From assembly GCA_021154065.1 (NCBI GenBank), contig JAJKJG010000266.1, positions 1-7,993 on the forward strand: a DNA stretch of 7,993 nt. Direction: 5' to 3'. Below, piece after piece: positions 1-6,164 of this stretch; position 1 is the first letter of the stretch; the number at the start of each line of letters is the position of its first letter. The notes beneath the pieces are model-generated. The model made no database searches, was not told the origin of the DNA, and was given only the letters and a program-made list of their open reading frames with translations. Made by a program: the position numbers and the translations under genes. This DNA comes from Methylobacterium sp. (lineage in GTDB: Bacteria > Pseudomonadota > Alphaproteobacteria > Rhizobiales > Beijerinckiaceae).

Positions 1-186
1 GCTACCCTCGGCGTCGACCGGCCTGGGCTGGCGCGCGCCGAGGTCGGCGTAGCGCACGGCGTCGACCGGGTCGGAGCGCGGCGCAGTGACCGAGTTCTGC
101 ATGCAGCCCGCCACGGCGAGAACGCCGGCAAGCGCCGCCAGAACGCGGATCGCGCCAAGTTTTGTAGCTCGCCCCGCGCGCTGCAC
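1..186 (-). CDS. N-terminus of a lipoprotein, possibly the T2SS secretin GspD (partial)
   Basis: This is the first 62 codons of a gene read leftwards and cut by the window edge. The frame has stops just upstream (TAA at 213-211, 207-205 and 204-202) and the first usable start is GTG at 186-184, preceded by a run of six G at a spacing of 9 bases. The product begins MQRAGRATKLGAIRVLAALA and continues to the lipobox LAVAGC, with the lipidated Cys at residue 28; this is a textbook signal-peptidase-II leader (basic n-region, hydrophobic core, VAGC). After the Cys the chain is polar and rich in Pro, Asp and Arg (for example SDPVDAVRYADLGARQP), like a flexible tether. A divergent gene beside a T2SS operon and a lipidated N-terminus both fit a lipid-anchored secretin GspD, but no secretin domain lies in the window. 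A pilotin-like or unrelated lipoprotein is also possible. The lipoprotein call is firm; the GspD identity is inference. Confidence 0.72.
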   Translation of the reverse strand, partial: MQRAGRATKLGAIRVLAALAGVLAVAGCMQNSVTAPRSDPVDAVRYADLGARQPRPVDAEGS

Positions 187-352
187 AGCTGCACGCCCCC
201 CTTATTATCGTTACCCAAGCCTTAACACGTGGCCAAAATGAGGACAACGCGGCCGCCTCGGGGGAGGGCTGGCCCCGGCCGGCATTGCCTCCGCGGCGGC
301 CCTGGGACAGTGTGGCGCGACATTCGAGGCAAGGCAGGGCCCGGTCGAGCCG
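187..352. promoter_or_regulatory. Divergent intergenic region between the lipoprotein gene and gspE
   Basis: These 166 bases hold no gene that I can support and must contain the promoters for both directions. The part from about 201 to 250 is clearly richer in A+T than the rest of the window, as expected for a promoter. On the plus strand TTACCC (211-216) and CAAAAT (234-239) are 17 bases apart and could be a poor -35/-10 pair; this would give gspE a 5' leader of roughly 105 bases. A CACGTG palindrome at 226-231 sits between them and could be a regulator site. Positions 251-352 are G+C-rich without a clear long stem. The promoter assignment is weak because alphaproteobacterial promoters match the consensus loosely. 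Confidence 0.4.
196..203 (-). promoter_or_regulatory. Ribosome binding site of the divergent lipoprotein gene
   Basis: Read on the minus strand this is AAGGGGGG, 9 bases before the GTG at 186-184. It follows a cluster of three in-frame stop codons, so together they fix the start of the lipoprotein gene. Confidence 0.55.
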
Positions 353-2029
353 ATGCTGCACAGCGATTTTCTGGCCCATTTGGCCGAGCGGGGCGCCCTG
401 CGCGACCCGCAGGCGCTCGATGGCGGCCTGCGCGACAGGCGCCCCGAGACGCGCGGCGAATTCGACTGGGTCGGCCTGACCAAGCTGACGCAGTCGGGCT
501 TTGCCGAGGAGCTCGCCACCTTCTACGGTTGCGACCGGGTCAACCGCGGCGATCTCGTGGCGAGCCGCTTCCTCGGGACCGAGCTCTCGCCGCGCTTTCT
601 TCGCGAGCGCCGGCTTTTCCGCTACGAGACGCCTTCCGGCACCCTGACCCTCGCGGTCGCGACCCCGGCCGACGGCGAGGCGATCCGCGCCGTCGAGCTG
701 GCGCTGCAGCGGGCCGTCACTATCGCGGTCGCGACCGCTGACGACATCGAGGCGGCGCTGGTCACGCGCCTCGAGCCCGAGGAGCCGCGCCTCGCCGGCG
801 CGCCGGAGGCGGCAGCTGCCGCCGACGACGATCTCGACGACCTGCGCGATCTCGCCGGGGGCGCGCCGGTCGTGCGGGCCGTGGACGAATTCCTCCGGCT
901 CGCGGTCGAGCAGCGCGCCACCGACCTCCATGTCGAGCCGTTCTCGACCGGGCTTCAGGTCAGGCTGCGAATCGATGGTCTGCTCAAGCCGATCCCGGCG
1001 CCGCCGATGAGCATGGCGAAAGGCATCCTCTCGCGCCTGAAGATCATGGCCGGCCTCAACATCACCGAGCGCCGCATGCCCCAGGACGGGCGGGCGCGGG
1101 TGCTGATGAACGGGTCGGAGATCGACCTGCGCGTCGCCACGATGCCGACCATGCACGGCGAGAGCGCCGTCGTCCGGCTGCTGCGCAAGGGCTCGGGTGT
1201 CGTCGCGCTCGACAAGCTTGGCCTTTCGAGCCGCGGCGAGGCGATCCTTCGCGGCGTGCTGAACGCGCCGTTCGGGATGATCATCGTGACCGGACCGACC
1301 GGTTCCGGCAAGACCACGACGCTCGCTGCCTCGCTCGCCGAAATCAACGATGCGAGCCGCAAGATCCTGACCGTCGAGGACCCGATCGAGTACCAGATCC
1401 CGGGCATCAACCAGACCCAGGTCCACCCGACGATCGGCCTGACCTTCGCGTCGGCGCTCCGGTCGTTCCTGCGCCAGGACCCGGATGTGATCATGGTCGG
1501 CGAGATGCGTGACTCCGAGACCGCCCATATCGGCGTCCATTCGGCGTTGACCGGCCACCTCGTCCTCACGACGCTGCACACCAACACGGCGGCGGGCGCG
1601 ATCCCGCGGCTGATCGACCTCGGGGTCGAGAGCTTCCTGCTCTCGTCATGCGTTCGCGCCATCATCGGCCAGCGGCTGGTGCGGATCCTTTGCGAGCACT
1701 GCAAGGCGCCGCGCGCCGTGACGGCCGTTGATCTCACCGAGGACCACCGATACGCTGCCCTCGGCTTTCGCGAGGGCGATGTCATCCATCAGCCGAAAGG
1801 CTGCGAATGGTGCGCCTTCACCGGATTTCGCGGCCGCAAGGGTGTCTTCGAGGTTCTCGAGGTCACCCCGGAGGTCAGGCGAGGCATCGGTCCGAAGACC
1901 GACGCGATCGATCTCGAGCGGGTGGCGCGCGACGCCGGCATGGCGACGATGACGGAGGATGGGATCGAGAAATGCCGCGCCGGCCTCACGACCGTGGACG
2001 AGGTCTTCCGCGTCACCGCGAGCCTGTGA
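353..2029 (+). CDS. gspE: Type II secretion ATPase GspE
   Basis: This 558-residue cytoplasmic ATPase powers pseudopilus assembly and docks on GspL and GspF. An N1E-type N-domain (about 1-150) is followed by an acidic Ala-rich linker (about 150-168) and the N2E domain with APVVRAV at 171-177 and TDLHVEP at 190-196. The ATPase core has Walker A GPTGSGKT at 314-321, the Asp box TVEDPIE at 340-346, Walker B DPDVIMVGE at 376-384 with catalytic Glu384, and the His box GHLVLTTLHTN at 401-411. A zinc-binding tetracysteine element (C447xxC450 and C484xxC487), typical of GspE, is intact. ATG 353 is the first ATG after the in-frame stop at 239-241 and gives a usual family length; AAGGCAGGG at 331-339 is a distant possible ribosome site, so the exact start is less sure than the gene. 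It is the first gene of the operon. All catalytic motifs are present, so it should be active. Confidence 0.97.
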   Translation: MLHSDFLAHLAERGALRDPQALDGGLRDRRPETRGEFDWVGLTKLTQSGFAEELATFYGCDRVNRGDLVASRFLGTELSPRFLRERRLFRYETPSGTLTLAVATPADGEAIRAVELALQRAVTIAVATADDIEAALVTRLEPEEPRLAGAPEAAAAADDDLDDLRDLAGGAPVVRAVDEFLRLAVEQRATDLHVEPFSTGLQVRLRIDGLLKPIPAPPMSMAKGILSRLKIMAGLNITERRMPQDGRARVLMNGSEIDLRVATMPTMHGESAVVRLLRKGSGVVALDKLGLSSRGEAILRGVLNAPFGMIIVTGPTGSGKTTTLAASLAEINDASRKILTVEDPIEYQIPGINQTQVHPTIGLTFASALRSFLRQDPDVIMVGEMRDSETAHIGVHSALTGHLVLTTLHTNTAAGAIPRLIDLGVESFLLSSCVRAIIGQRLVRILCEHCKAPRAVTAVDLTEDHRYAALGFREGDVIHQPKGCEWCAFTGFRGRKGVFEVLEVTPEVRRGIGPKTDAIDLERVARDAGMATMTEDGIEKCRAGLTTVDEVFRVTASL

Positions 2030-2052
2030 CCGACGGCGAAAGGCGCGTGCAC

Positions 2053-2070
2053 GCCGGCGGTGAAGCCGGC
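2053..2070 (+). other. Small hairpin in the gspE-gspF gap
   Basis: GCCGGC (2053-2058) and GCCGGC (2065-2070) can pair across a 6-base loop (GGTGAA) in the only real gap of the operon (2030-2091). There is no T tract, so it is not a classical terminator. It could affect mRNA stability or relative expression of the two genes, or be chance in G+C-rich DNA. Confidence 0.25.
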
Positions 2071-2091
2071 TGAAGGGGCCTCGGCGAGGAC

Positions 2092-3300
2092 ATGCCGCAT
2101 TTTCGATACCGCGCCATGACCCGGTCCGGGGAGGTCGTGCTCGGTGAGGTCGAGGCGCCCTCGCGCGAGGAGGTCATACGGCGAATCGAGTACCTCGGGC
2201 ATCTGCCGATCGACGCCGAGATCGCGACGAAAGGCATGCTGGCGCGGGCGCGCCGGCTCGGTGCGAAGCTGCCGCGGCCGCGCGAGCTCACCCTGTTCCT
2301 GCGCCAGCTGGCGCTTCTCGTCGGCGCCGGGCTGACGCTCGAGGCGGCGCTCGCGACGCTCAGCGACGACGCCAGCAAGCCGCTGGCGACGTTCGCGAGC
2401 ACGCTGCGGTCGTCAATCTCGGCCGGCGAGAGCTTCGCCGAGGCGCTCGAGAAGCACGCCGCCATCTTCGAGCCGGCCTACATCGCGATGGTGCGGGCCG
2501 GCGAAGCGTCGGGCAAGCTCGAAGGGGTGCTCAGCGCGATCGTGCTCGACCGCGTCCGCCGCGAGGCCCTGAAGGAGCGCTTCAACTCGGCGATGCGCTA
2601 TCCCATCTTCCTGATCGCCTCGGCGGTGCTCATCCTGCTGTTCTTCCTCATCTATGTCGTGCCGCAGTTCGAGCCGGTGTTCAAGGATCTCGGCGGCCGG
2701 CTCAACGCCGGAGCGGCGATCGTGCTGACGTTGTCGGGGTGGTTCCAGGAAAACCTCAGCCTCTTCCTCGGCGGGTGCCTGATCGCGGCGCTTTGCGTCT
2801 GGCTGGTGCTGAGCAAGCGCGAGCGCCGGGTCCGCATCGTCGCGGCGCTTGCGACGCTGCCCGGTGTCGCCGGACCGATGCGCGACCGCAGGACGGCCCA
2901 GATCATCGGCATGCTCGGCCTTCTGATCGAGCACGGCGTCGGCCTGCCGACGGCGCTCAAGATCCTGCGCGACGTGGTCTCTGACCCGCGGCACGTCGCC
3001 GCGATCGACCGCCTGCACGAGGAGGTCAGGAACGGCCGCCGCTTCGCCGACGCGCTCTCGGAGACCGACCTCCTGCCGCCGCTCGCGATCCGCATGCTCC
3101 GGGTGGGCGACGAGACCGGCGACCTCCCGGCGATCGCCGCGCACGCGGCGCAGTTCTACGAGCACAAGCTTGGTATCGGCCTCGACCGGCTGATGGGGGC
3201 GATCGGCCCGATCACGATCATCGTCGTGAGCCTTGTCATCGGGGCGCTGATCGTTTCCATCATGAGCGCTCTCCTGAGCATTACGGAGCTCGCCCTTTGA
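2092..3300 (+). CDS. gspF: Type II secretion inner-membrane platform protein GspF
   Basis: This 402-residue polytopic membrane protein is the core of the assembly platform and works with GspE, GspL and GspM to add and extract pseudopilins. The start MPHFRYRAM is the standard beginning of GspF, which fixes ATG 2092; GAAGGGG at 2072-2078 or GAGGA at 2086-2090 may serve as ribosome site, neither ideally spaced. Two repeated T2SSF domains are visible, about 66-190 (from LTLFLRQLALLVGAG) and about 263-395 (from MRDRRTAQIIGMLG). Membrane segments lie near 171-191, 222-240 and 371-395, the three-helix layout of the family. Length and sequence are ordinary for GspF. Its stop codon overlaps the TTG start of gspG by four bases, so the two are probably translationally coupled. 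Confidence 0.97.
   Translation: MPHFRYRAMTRSGEVVLGEVEAPSREEVIRRIEYLGHLPIDAEIATKGMLARARRLGAKLPRPRELTLFLRQLALLVGAGLTLEAALATLSDDASKPLATFASTLRSSISAGESFAEALEKHAAIFEPAYIAMVRAGEASGKLEGVLSAIVLDRVRREALKERFNSAMRYPIFLIASAVLILLFFLIYVVPQFEPVFKDLGGRLNAGAAIVLTLSGWFQENLSLFLGGCLIAALCVWLVLSKRERRVRIVAALATLPGVAGPMRDRRTAQIIGMLGLLIEHGVGLPTALKILRDVVSDPRHVAAIDRLHEEVRNGRRFADALSETDLLPPLAIRMLRVGDETGDLPAIAAHAAQFYEHKLGIGLDRLMGAIGPITIIVVSLVIGALIVSIMSALLSITELAL
3285..3288 (+). promoter_or_regulatory. Ribosome binding site of gspG
   Basis: GGAG lies inside the end of gspF, 8 bases before TTG 3297. It supports the TTG start, as no ATG or GTG in the gspG frame gives a complete prepilin leader. Confidence 0.5.
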
Positions 3301-3761
3301 ACTGGCCCCGCCGCTTTCCTCCTCGTCGTCGCCCGCGGGCCGCCCGCGCTGCAGAGGCCGGCTTCACGCTCGTCGAGCTCCTCGTCGTGCTCACGATCAT
3401 CAGCCTGATCCTCGGGCTGATCGGCCCGCGCGTGCTCAACTATCTCGGCGAATCGCGCGTCAAGACGGCGAAGCTGCAGATCGAAAGCTTCGGCTCGGCG
3501 CTCGATCTGTTCTATCTCGACGCCGGGCGCTATCCGACGACCTCCGAAGGGCTGAACGCGCTCGTCCAGCGGCCGAGCGGCGCCCAGGTCTGGACCGGCC
3601 CCTATCTGAAGAACGGGAAGCTCCCCGTCGATCCCTGGGGCAACCCTTATCAATATCGCTCACCGGCGGATCGGGTCCCCTATGAGATCGTGTCATTCGG
3701 CGCCGACGGCCGCGAAGGCGGCACCGGCACGGCGGCCGACATTTCGAACGTCGAGCGCTGA
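3297..3761 (+). CDS. gspG: Major pseudopilin GspG
   Basis: This 154-residue prepilin is the main subunit of the periplasmic pseudopilus. The type IV prepilin site is AG|FTLVELLVV: cleavage after Gly22 leaves Phe23 as the N-methylated first residue, with the conserved Glu5 at residue 27 and a hydrophobic helix to about residue 45. The mature part is about 132 residues and carries the GspG signature: YPTTSEGLNALVQRP, then WTGPYL, LPVDPWGNPYQY and a Ca-binding-loop region SFGADGREGGTG near the end. The start is TTG 3297, overlapping the gspF stop (TTGA). The leader is long for GspG (22 residues) and very rich in Arg and Pro. The last 80 bases also encode the GspH leader in another frame. A prepilin peptidase is needed but is not in the window. 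Confidence 0.96.
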   Translation: MNWPRRFPPRRRPRAARAAEAGFTLVELLVVLTIISLILGLIGPRVLNYLGESRVKTAKLQIESFGSALDLFYLDAGRYPTTSEGLNALVQRPSGAQVWTGPYLKNGKLPVDPWGNPYQYRSPADRVPYEIVSFGADGREGGTGTAADISNVER

Positions 3762-4191
3762 GGCTCAAGCCGGCTTCACGCTCATCGAGGTGATGGCCGT
3801 GATGGCGATCGTCGCGCTCCTCGCGTCGTTGGCCATCGGCATGAGCCGCGGCACCGGGCGCGGCCAGCTCAAGGCGCTGGCGCTCGAGACTGCCGACCTC
3901 CTTCGGCGCCAGCGGCTCAGCGCCGTCCTGACCGGCAGCCGGCGGCAGGTGTTCATCGACGGCGGCGGCCGCACCCTGTTCGGTGACGGACGCAAGACCG
4001 TGAAGCTGCCCGACGACGTCGTCCTCGACGTCCTCGGCGCGGGCAGCGAGCGGAGCGGCGAGCGCGCCATCGTGCGCTTCGAGCCCGACGGCTCGTCGTC
4101 CGGAGCGGCGTTTCGCGTTTCGCGCGACGGCTTCGGCTACGAGATCCGCGTCAACTGGTTCACCGGCGGGGTGACGATCCTTGACCTCTAA
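3682..4191 (+). CDS. gspH: Minor pseudopilin GspH
   Basis: This 169-residue prepilin contributes to the pseudopilus tip complex. The processing site is AQAG|FTLIEVMAVMAIVALLASLA: Gly31, mature Phe32, conserved Glu36, then the hydrophobic helix. The mature domain fits GspH, with FEPDGSSSG near the C-terminus and the closing VNWFTGGVTI typical of the GspH fold. The start is the problem: between ATG 3682 and the cleavage site no other ATG, GTG, TTG or CTG lies in frame. The gene therefore either starts at 3682, overlapping gspG by 80 bases with a 31-residue leader, or uses a non-standard start near the gspG stop. GGCGGA at 3665-3670 could serve ATG 3682. The gene end overlaps gspI by 11 bases. 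The identity is sure; the start is not. Confidence 0.9.
   Translation: MRSCHSAPTAAKAAPARRPTFRTSSAEAQAGFTLIEVMAVMAIVALLASLAIGMSRGTGRGQLKALALETADLLRRQRLSAVLTGSRRQVFIDGGGRTLFGDGRKTVKLPDDVVLDVLGAGSERSGERAIVRFEPDGSSSGAAFRVSRDGFGYEIRVNWFTGGVTILDL
4165..4171 (+). promoter_or_regulatory. Ribosome binding site of gspI
   Basis: GGCGGGG, 9 bases before TTG 4181, lies inside the end of gspH. It supports the TTG start, which gives a normal short basic prepilin leader. Confidence 0.4.
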
Positions 4192-4570
4192 GCGGCAGGC
4201 GCGGTCCGGCGGCTTCACGCTGCTCGAGGCGCTCGTCGCGCTTGCGCTTCTGCTTGCCTTCGCGGCGACGATCGTGCCGTTTCTCTCGCAGGCGCGCGGC
4301 ATCATGAGCTATGCCGACCGGCGGGTCGCGGCCCATGTCCTGCTTCGTTCGCTTTTGACGGCGCCCTACAGCCGCGTCGGGTCGCCGAACATGCGCGAGG
4401 GCGAGACCTCGGGCCTGCGCTGGCGGGTCGCTGCCGAGCCGGTCTATCTCGACATGATGCCGCCGAAAGAGGGCGCCGCCTGGACACCGGTCCGCATCAC
4501 GGCGACGGTCGCCTGGGGACCGGGGCGCAGCGTCACGGCCGAGACCGTGCGGCTGGGGCGCCTCGAGTGA
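4181..4570 (+). CDS. gspI: Minor pseudopilin GspI
   Basis: This 129-residue prepilin is expected to be the hub of the H-I-J-K tip complex. The leader MTSKRQARSGG is short and basic; cleavage after Gly11 gives mature Phe12, with Glu at mature position 5 in FTLLEALVALALLLAFAATI, followed by the membrane helix. The mature length of about 118 residues is usual for GspI, and a beta-rich C-terminal part (about 70-129) ending in a VTAETVRLGRL strand matches the family's small domain. The start is TTG 4181, overlapping the gspH stop by 11 bases; no ATG gives a full leader. The end overlaps gspJ by GTGA. Assignment as GspI rests on size, position between H and J, and the LLEALVALALL helix; sequence alone is less distinctive than for GspG. 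Confidence 0.92.
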   Translation: MTSKRQARSGGFTLLEALVALALLLAFAATIVPFLSQARGIMSYADRRVAAHVLLRSLLTAPYSRVGSPNMREGETSGLRWRVAAEPVYLDMMPPKEGAAWTPVRITATVAWGPGRSVTAETVRLGRLE

Positions 4571-5280
4571 GCGGCGCGCGCCGCCACAGGGTTCGCGCCG
4601 CGTCGGGCGGGTTCAGCCTGCTCGAGCTTCTGGCGGCGCTGGCGATCGGCTCCGTCGTCCTTGCGGCGATCGCCGGGCTGATCCGAAATGTCGGCCTGTC
4701 GTTCGAGGCCGGGACGCGCGGCGTCGGGCACGCCGAGCGCCTGTTGCTGGCCCTGGAGCGGATCGCGACCGATCTCGCCTCGACGCGCTACGTGCACATC
4801 TCGGGCGAGCAGGGCGCGAAGGCGATCTTCAACGGCGGCGCGAAGAAGCTCGCCTTCATCAGCGGGGCGGGCGTCGCCTCCGGCACGCCCGGAGAGGAGA
4901 TCGTCATCCTCGAGGTCGAGGAGGGCAGCGATGCGACGCGCCTCGTCAGGCGCCGCGCGCCGTGGCTCGGACGCGCCTCCGCGGCCGAGGCGAAGCCGCG
5001 CGACGCGGTGGTCCTCCTGGAGGGCAACCTCCAGATCTCGTTCCTGTATTCCGACCGATCGCTCGTCTGGATCCAGAGCTGGGCCGACAACGCCGATCTC
5101 CCGCACTACGTCCGCCTCGTCCTGCGCGACCGCGCCACCGGCGCCGCCGTGCTCGAGCCGCCGGTGTTCGAGATCCGCTCGGATGCGCGGCCGTCCTGCT
5201 CCAAGCTCGGGGCCACGCCCTATTGCCTGGGGCAGCAGCCCGCTTCGCCCGCCTCCCAGCCGAGGAGCAATCCGCGGTGA
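4567..5280 (+). CDS. gspJ: Minor pseudopilin GspJ
   Basis: This 237-residue prepilin is a partner of GspI and GspK at the pseudopilus tip. The leader MSGARRHRVRAASGG is basic; cleavage after Gly15 gives mature Phe16 and Glu20 (FSLLELLAALAIGSVVLAAIAGLI). The mature part (about 222 residues) is larger than in G, H and I, as expected for GspJ. The start is GTG 4567 overlapping the gspI stop (GTGA), with GGGG at 4555-4558 as a weak ribosome site. The C-terminus has two cysteines, Cys211 and Cys220, nine residues apart, which could form a disulfide in the periplasm, followed by a Gln/Pro/Ser-rich tail (QQPASPASQPRSNPR). The gene ends in a GTGA overlap with gspK. Confidence 0.94.
   Translation: MSGARRHRVRAASGGFSLLELLAALAIGSVVLAAIAGLIRNVGLSFEAGTRGVGHAERLLLALERIATDLASTRYVHISGEQGAKAIFNGGAKKLAFISGAGVASGTPGEEIVILEVEEGSDATRLVRRRAPWLGRASAAEAKPRDAVVLLEGNLQISFLYSDRSLVWIQSWADNADLPHYVRLVLRDRATGAAVLEPPVFEIRSDARPSCSKLGATPYCLGQQPASPASQPRSNPR
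5262..5267 (+). promoter_or_regulatory. Ribosome binding site of gspK
   Basis: GAGGAG, 9 bases before GTG 5277, is the best Shine-Dalgarno match in the operon. It decides the gspK start at 5277 even though the frame stays open far upstream, through most of the second half of gspJ. Confidence 0.65.
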
Positions 5281-6164
5281 TCCGGAAGCACCGCCAGAGA
5301 GGCATCATCCTCATCGCCGTGCTGTGGTCGATCGCGCTGCTCTCCGGCCTCGCGATGGCGGCCTCGACGACGTTCCGGAGCTTTGTCGGCATCGTCACCG
5401 TCCATCGCGACAGGCTGCGCGCCGACGCGCTCTTCACCGCCGGGCTCGAGGTCGCGGCGGGCATCATCGGCCGGCTCGACGCGACGCCGGTGGTCGAGCT
5501 CGAGACCCGCCTCGCCATGCCGGGCGGCGGCGTGGAGATCCGGCTCGGCGACGAGGGCGGCCGCATCGACATCGGCAAGGCGCCGGTGGAAGTGCTGGCG
5601 TCGCTGTTCCGCCATCTCGGCGCCCGCGACCCCGAGGGGATCGCGCAGCAGGTCGTGGCTTGGCGGACGGTCGACAAGGACCAGCCGCGGGCGACCTCGG
5701 AGGAAGCCCAGGCGCCGGAATCCGAGTGGCCCTTCAGCGACGTCCGGCAATTGTCGCAGGTCCCCGGCATGTCGCCGGAGCTGTTCGAGGCGGCGGCCCC
5801 GCTGCTGACGATCTTCGGCAACGCCACGGTGAACCCGCTGACCGCGCCGGTCGAGGTGATCGCCGCGCTACCGGGCGTTGGGCGCCCGCAGCTCCGCGCC
5901 TTCCTCGAGACCCGCTTGCGCTTCCCGACCGACGCCGCCCGCGTCAGGGCGACGTTGGGCCCGGCGCAACAGCACCTCGCCGAGGCCCCGCAGCGGGTCG
6001 CCTCGGTCGAGCTGAGGGCGACGCTCGATGACGGCTTCGCGACCGCCGCCAAGGCGGTGATCGTCCTGCTGCGCGACGACAGCGAGCCCTATCGTATTCT
6101 CGCCTGGAACCCACTAGAATCGGGGCGGGGCGGATCGCCGCGGAACGCCGAGGCGAAGCGATGA
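5277..6164 (+). CDS. gspK: Minor pseudopilin GspK
   Basis: This protein of 295 residues is the large minor pseudopilin that caps the pseudopilus tip. GTG 5277 is chosen because it has a strong GAGGAG site, overlaps the gspJ stop (GTGA) and gives a proper prepilin leader MIRKHRQRG. Cleavage after Gly9 gives mature IILIAVLWSIALLSGLAMA; mature position 5 is Ala, not Glu, and loss of this Glu is a known hallmark of GspK. The body shows the GspK pattern: RIDIGKAPVEVLASLF, then the SEWPFSDVRQLSQVPGMSPE segment, TVNPLTAPVEVIAAL at 184-198 and the helix-hairpin-helix-like LPGVG at 198-202. The frame is open upstream from 4962 as an artefact of high G+C, so longer versions should not be believed. The stop overlaps gspL by ATGA. 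Confidence 0.95.
   Translation: MIRKHRQRGIILIAVLWSIALLSGLAMAASTTFRSFVGIVTVHRDRLRADALFTAGLEVAAGIIGRLDATPVVELETRLAMPGGGVEIRLGDEGGRIDIGKAPVEVLASLFRHLGARDPEGIAQQVVAWRTVDKDQPRATSEEAQAPESEWPFSDVRQLSQVPGMSPELFEAAAPLLTIFGNATVNPLTAPVEVIAALPGVGRPQLRAFLETRLRFPTDAARVRATLGPAQQHLAEAPQRVASVELRATLDDGFATAAKAVIVLLRDDSEPYRILAWNPLESGRGGSPRNAEAKR

Noticed and set aside
229..741. 170-codon plus-strand frame starting upstream of gspE
   Set aside because: It mostly overlaps gspE in another frame and reads as Arg/Pro/Ala/Gly-rich sequence with no motif; it is a shadow.
2..1579. 525-codon open frame on the minus strand opposite gspE
   Set aside because: It lies antisense to a gene with all GspE motifs, its translation is low-complexity Arg/Ala/Gly/Asp-rich without recognisable domains, and long stop-free antisense frames are expected at this G+C content. 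It also conflicts with the clear lipoprotein frame at 1-186.
4962..5276. N-terminal extension of GspK into gspJ
   Set aside because: The extension is Arg/Pro-rich and would bury the prepilin leader; GTG 5277 has a strong ribosome site and gives a normal leader.
3297..5280. Type IV pilus, Tad or competence pilus locus
   Set aside because: The GspG signature, the GspH-I-J-K set, the Glu-less GspK and the following GspL, GspM and GspN genes identify a T2SS rather than a pilus or DNA-uptake machine.
4688..6031. 447-codon plus-strand frame across gspJ and gspK
   Set aside because: It is Arg/Ser/Pro-rich low-complexity sequence out of frame with two well-supported pseudopilin genes.
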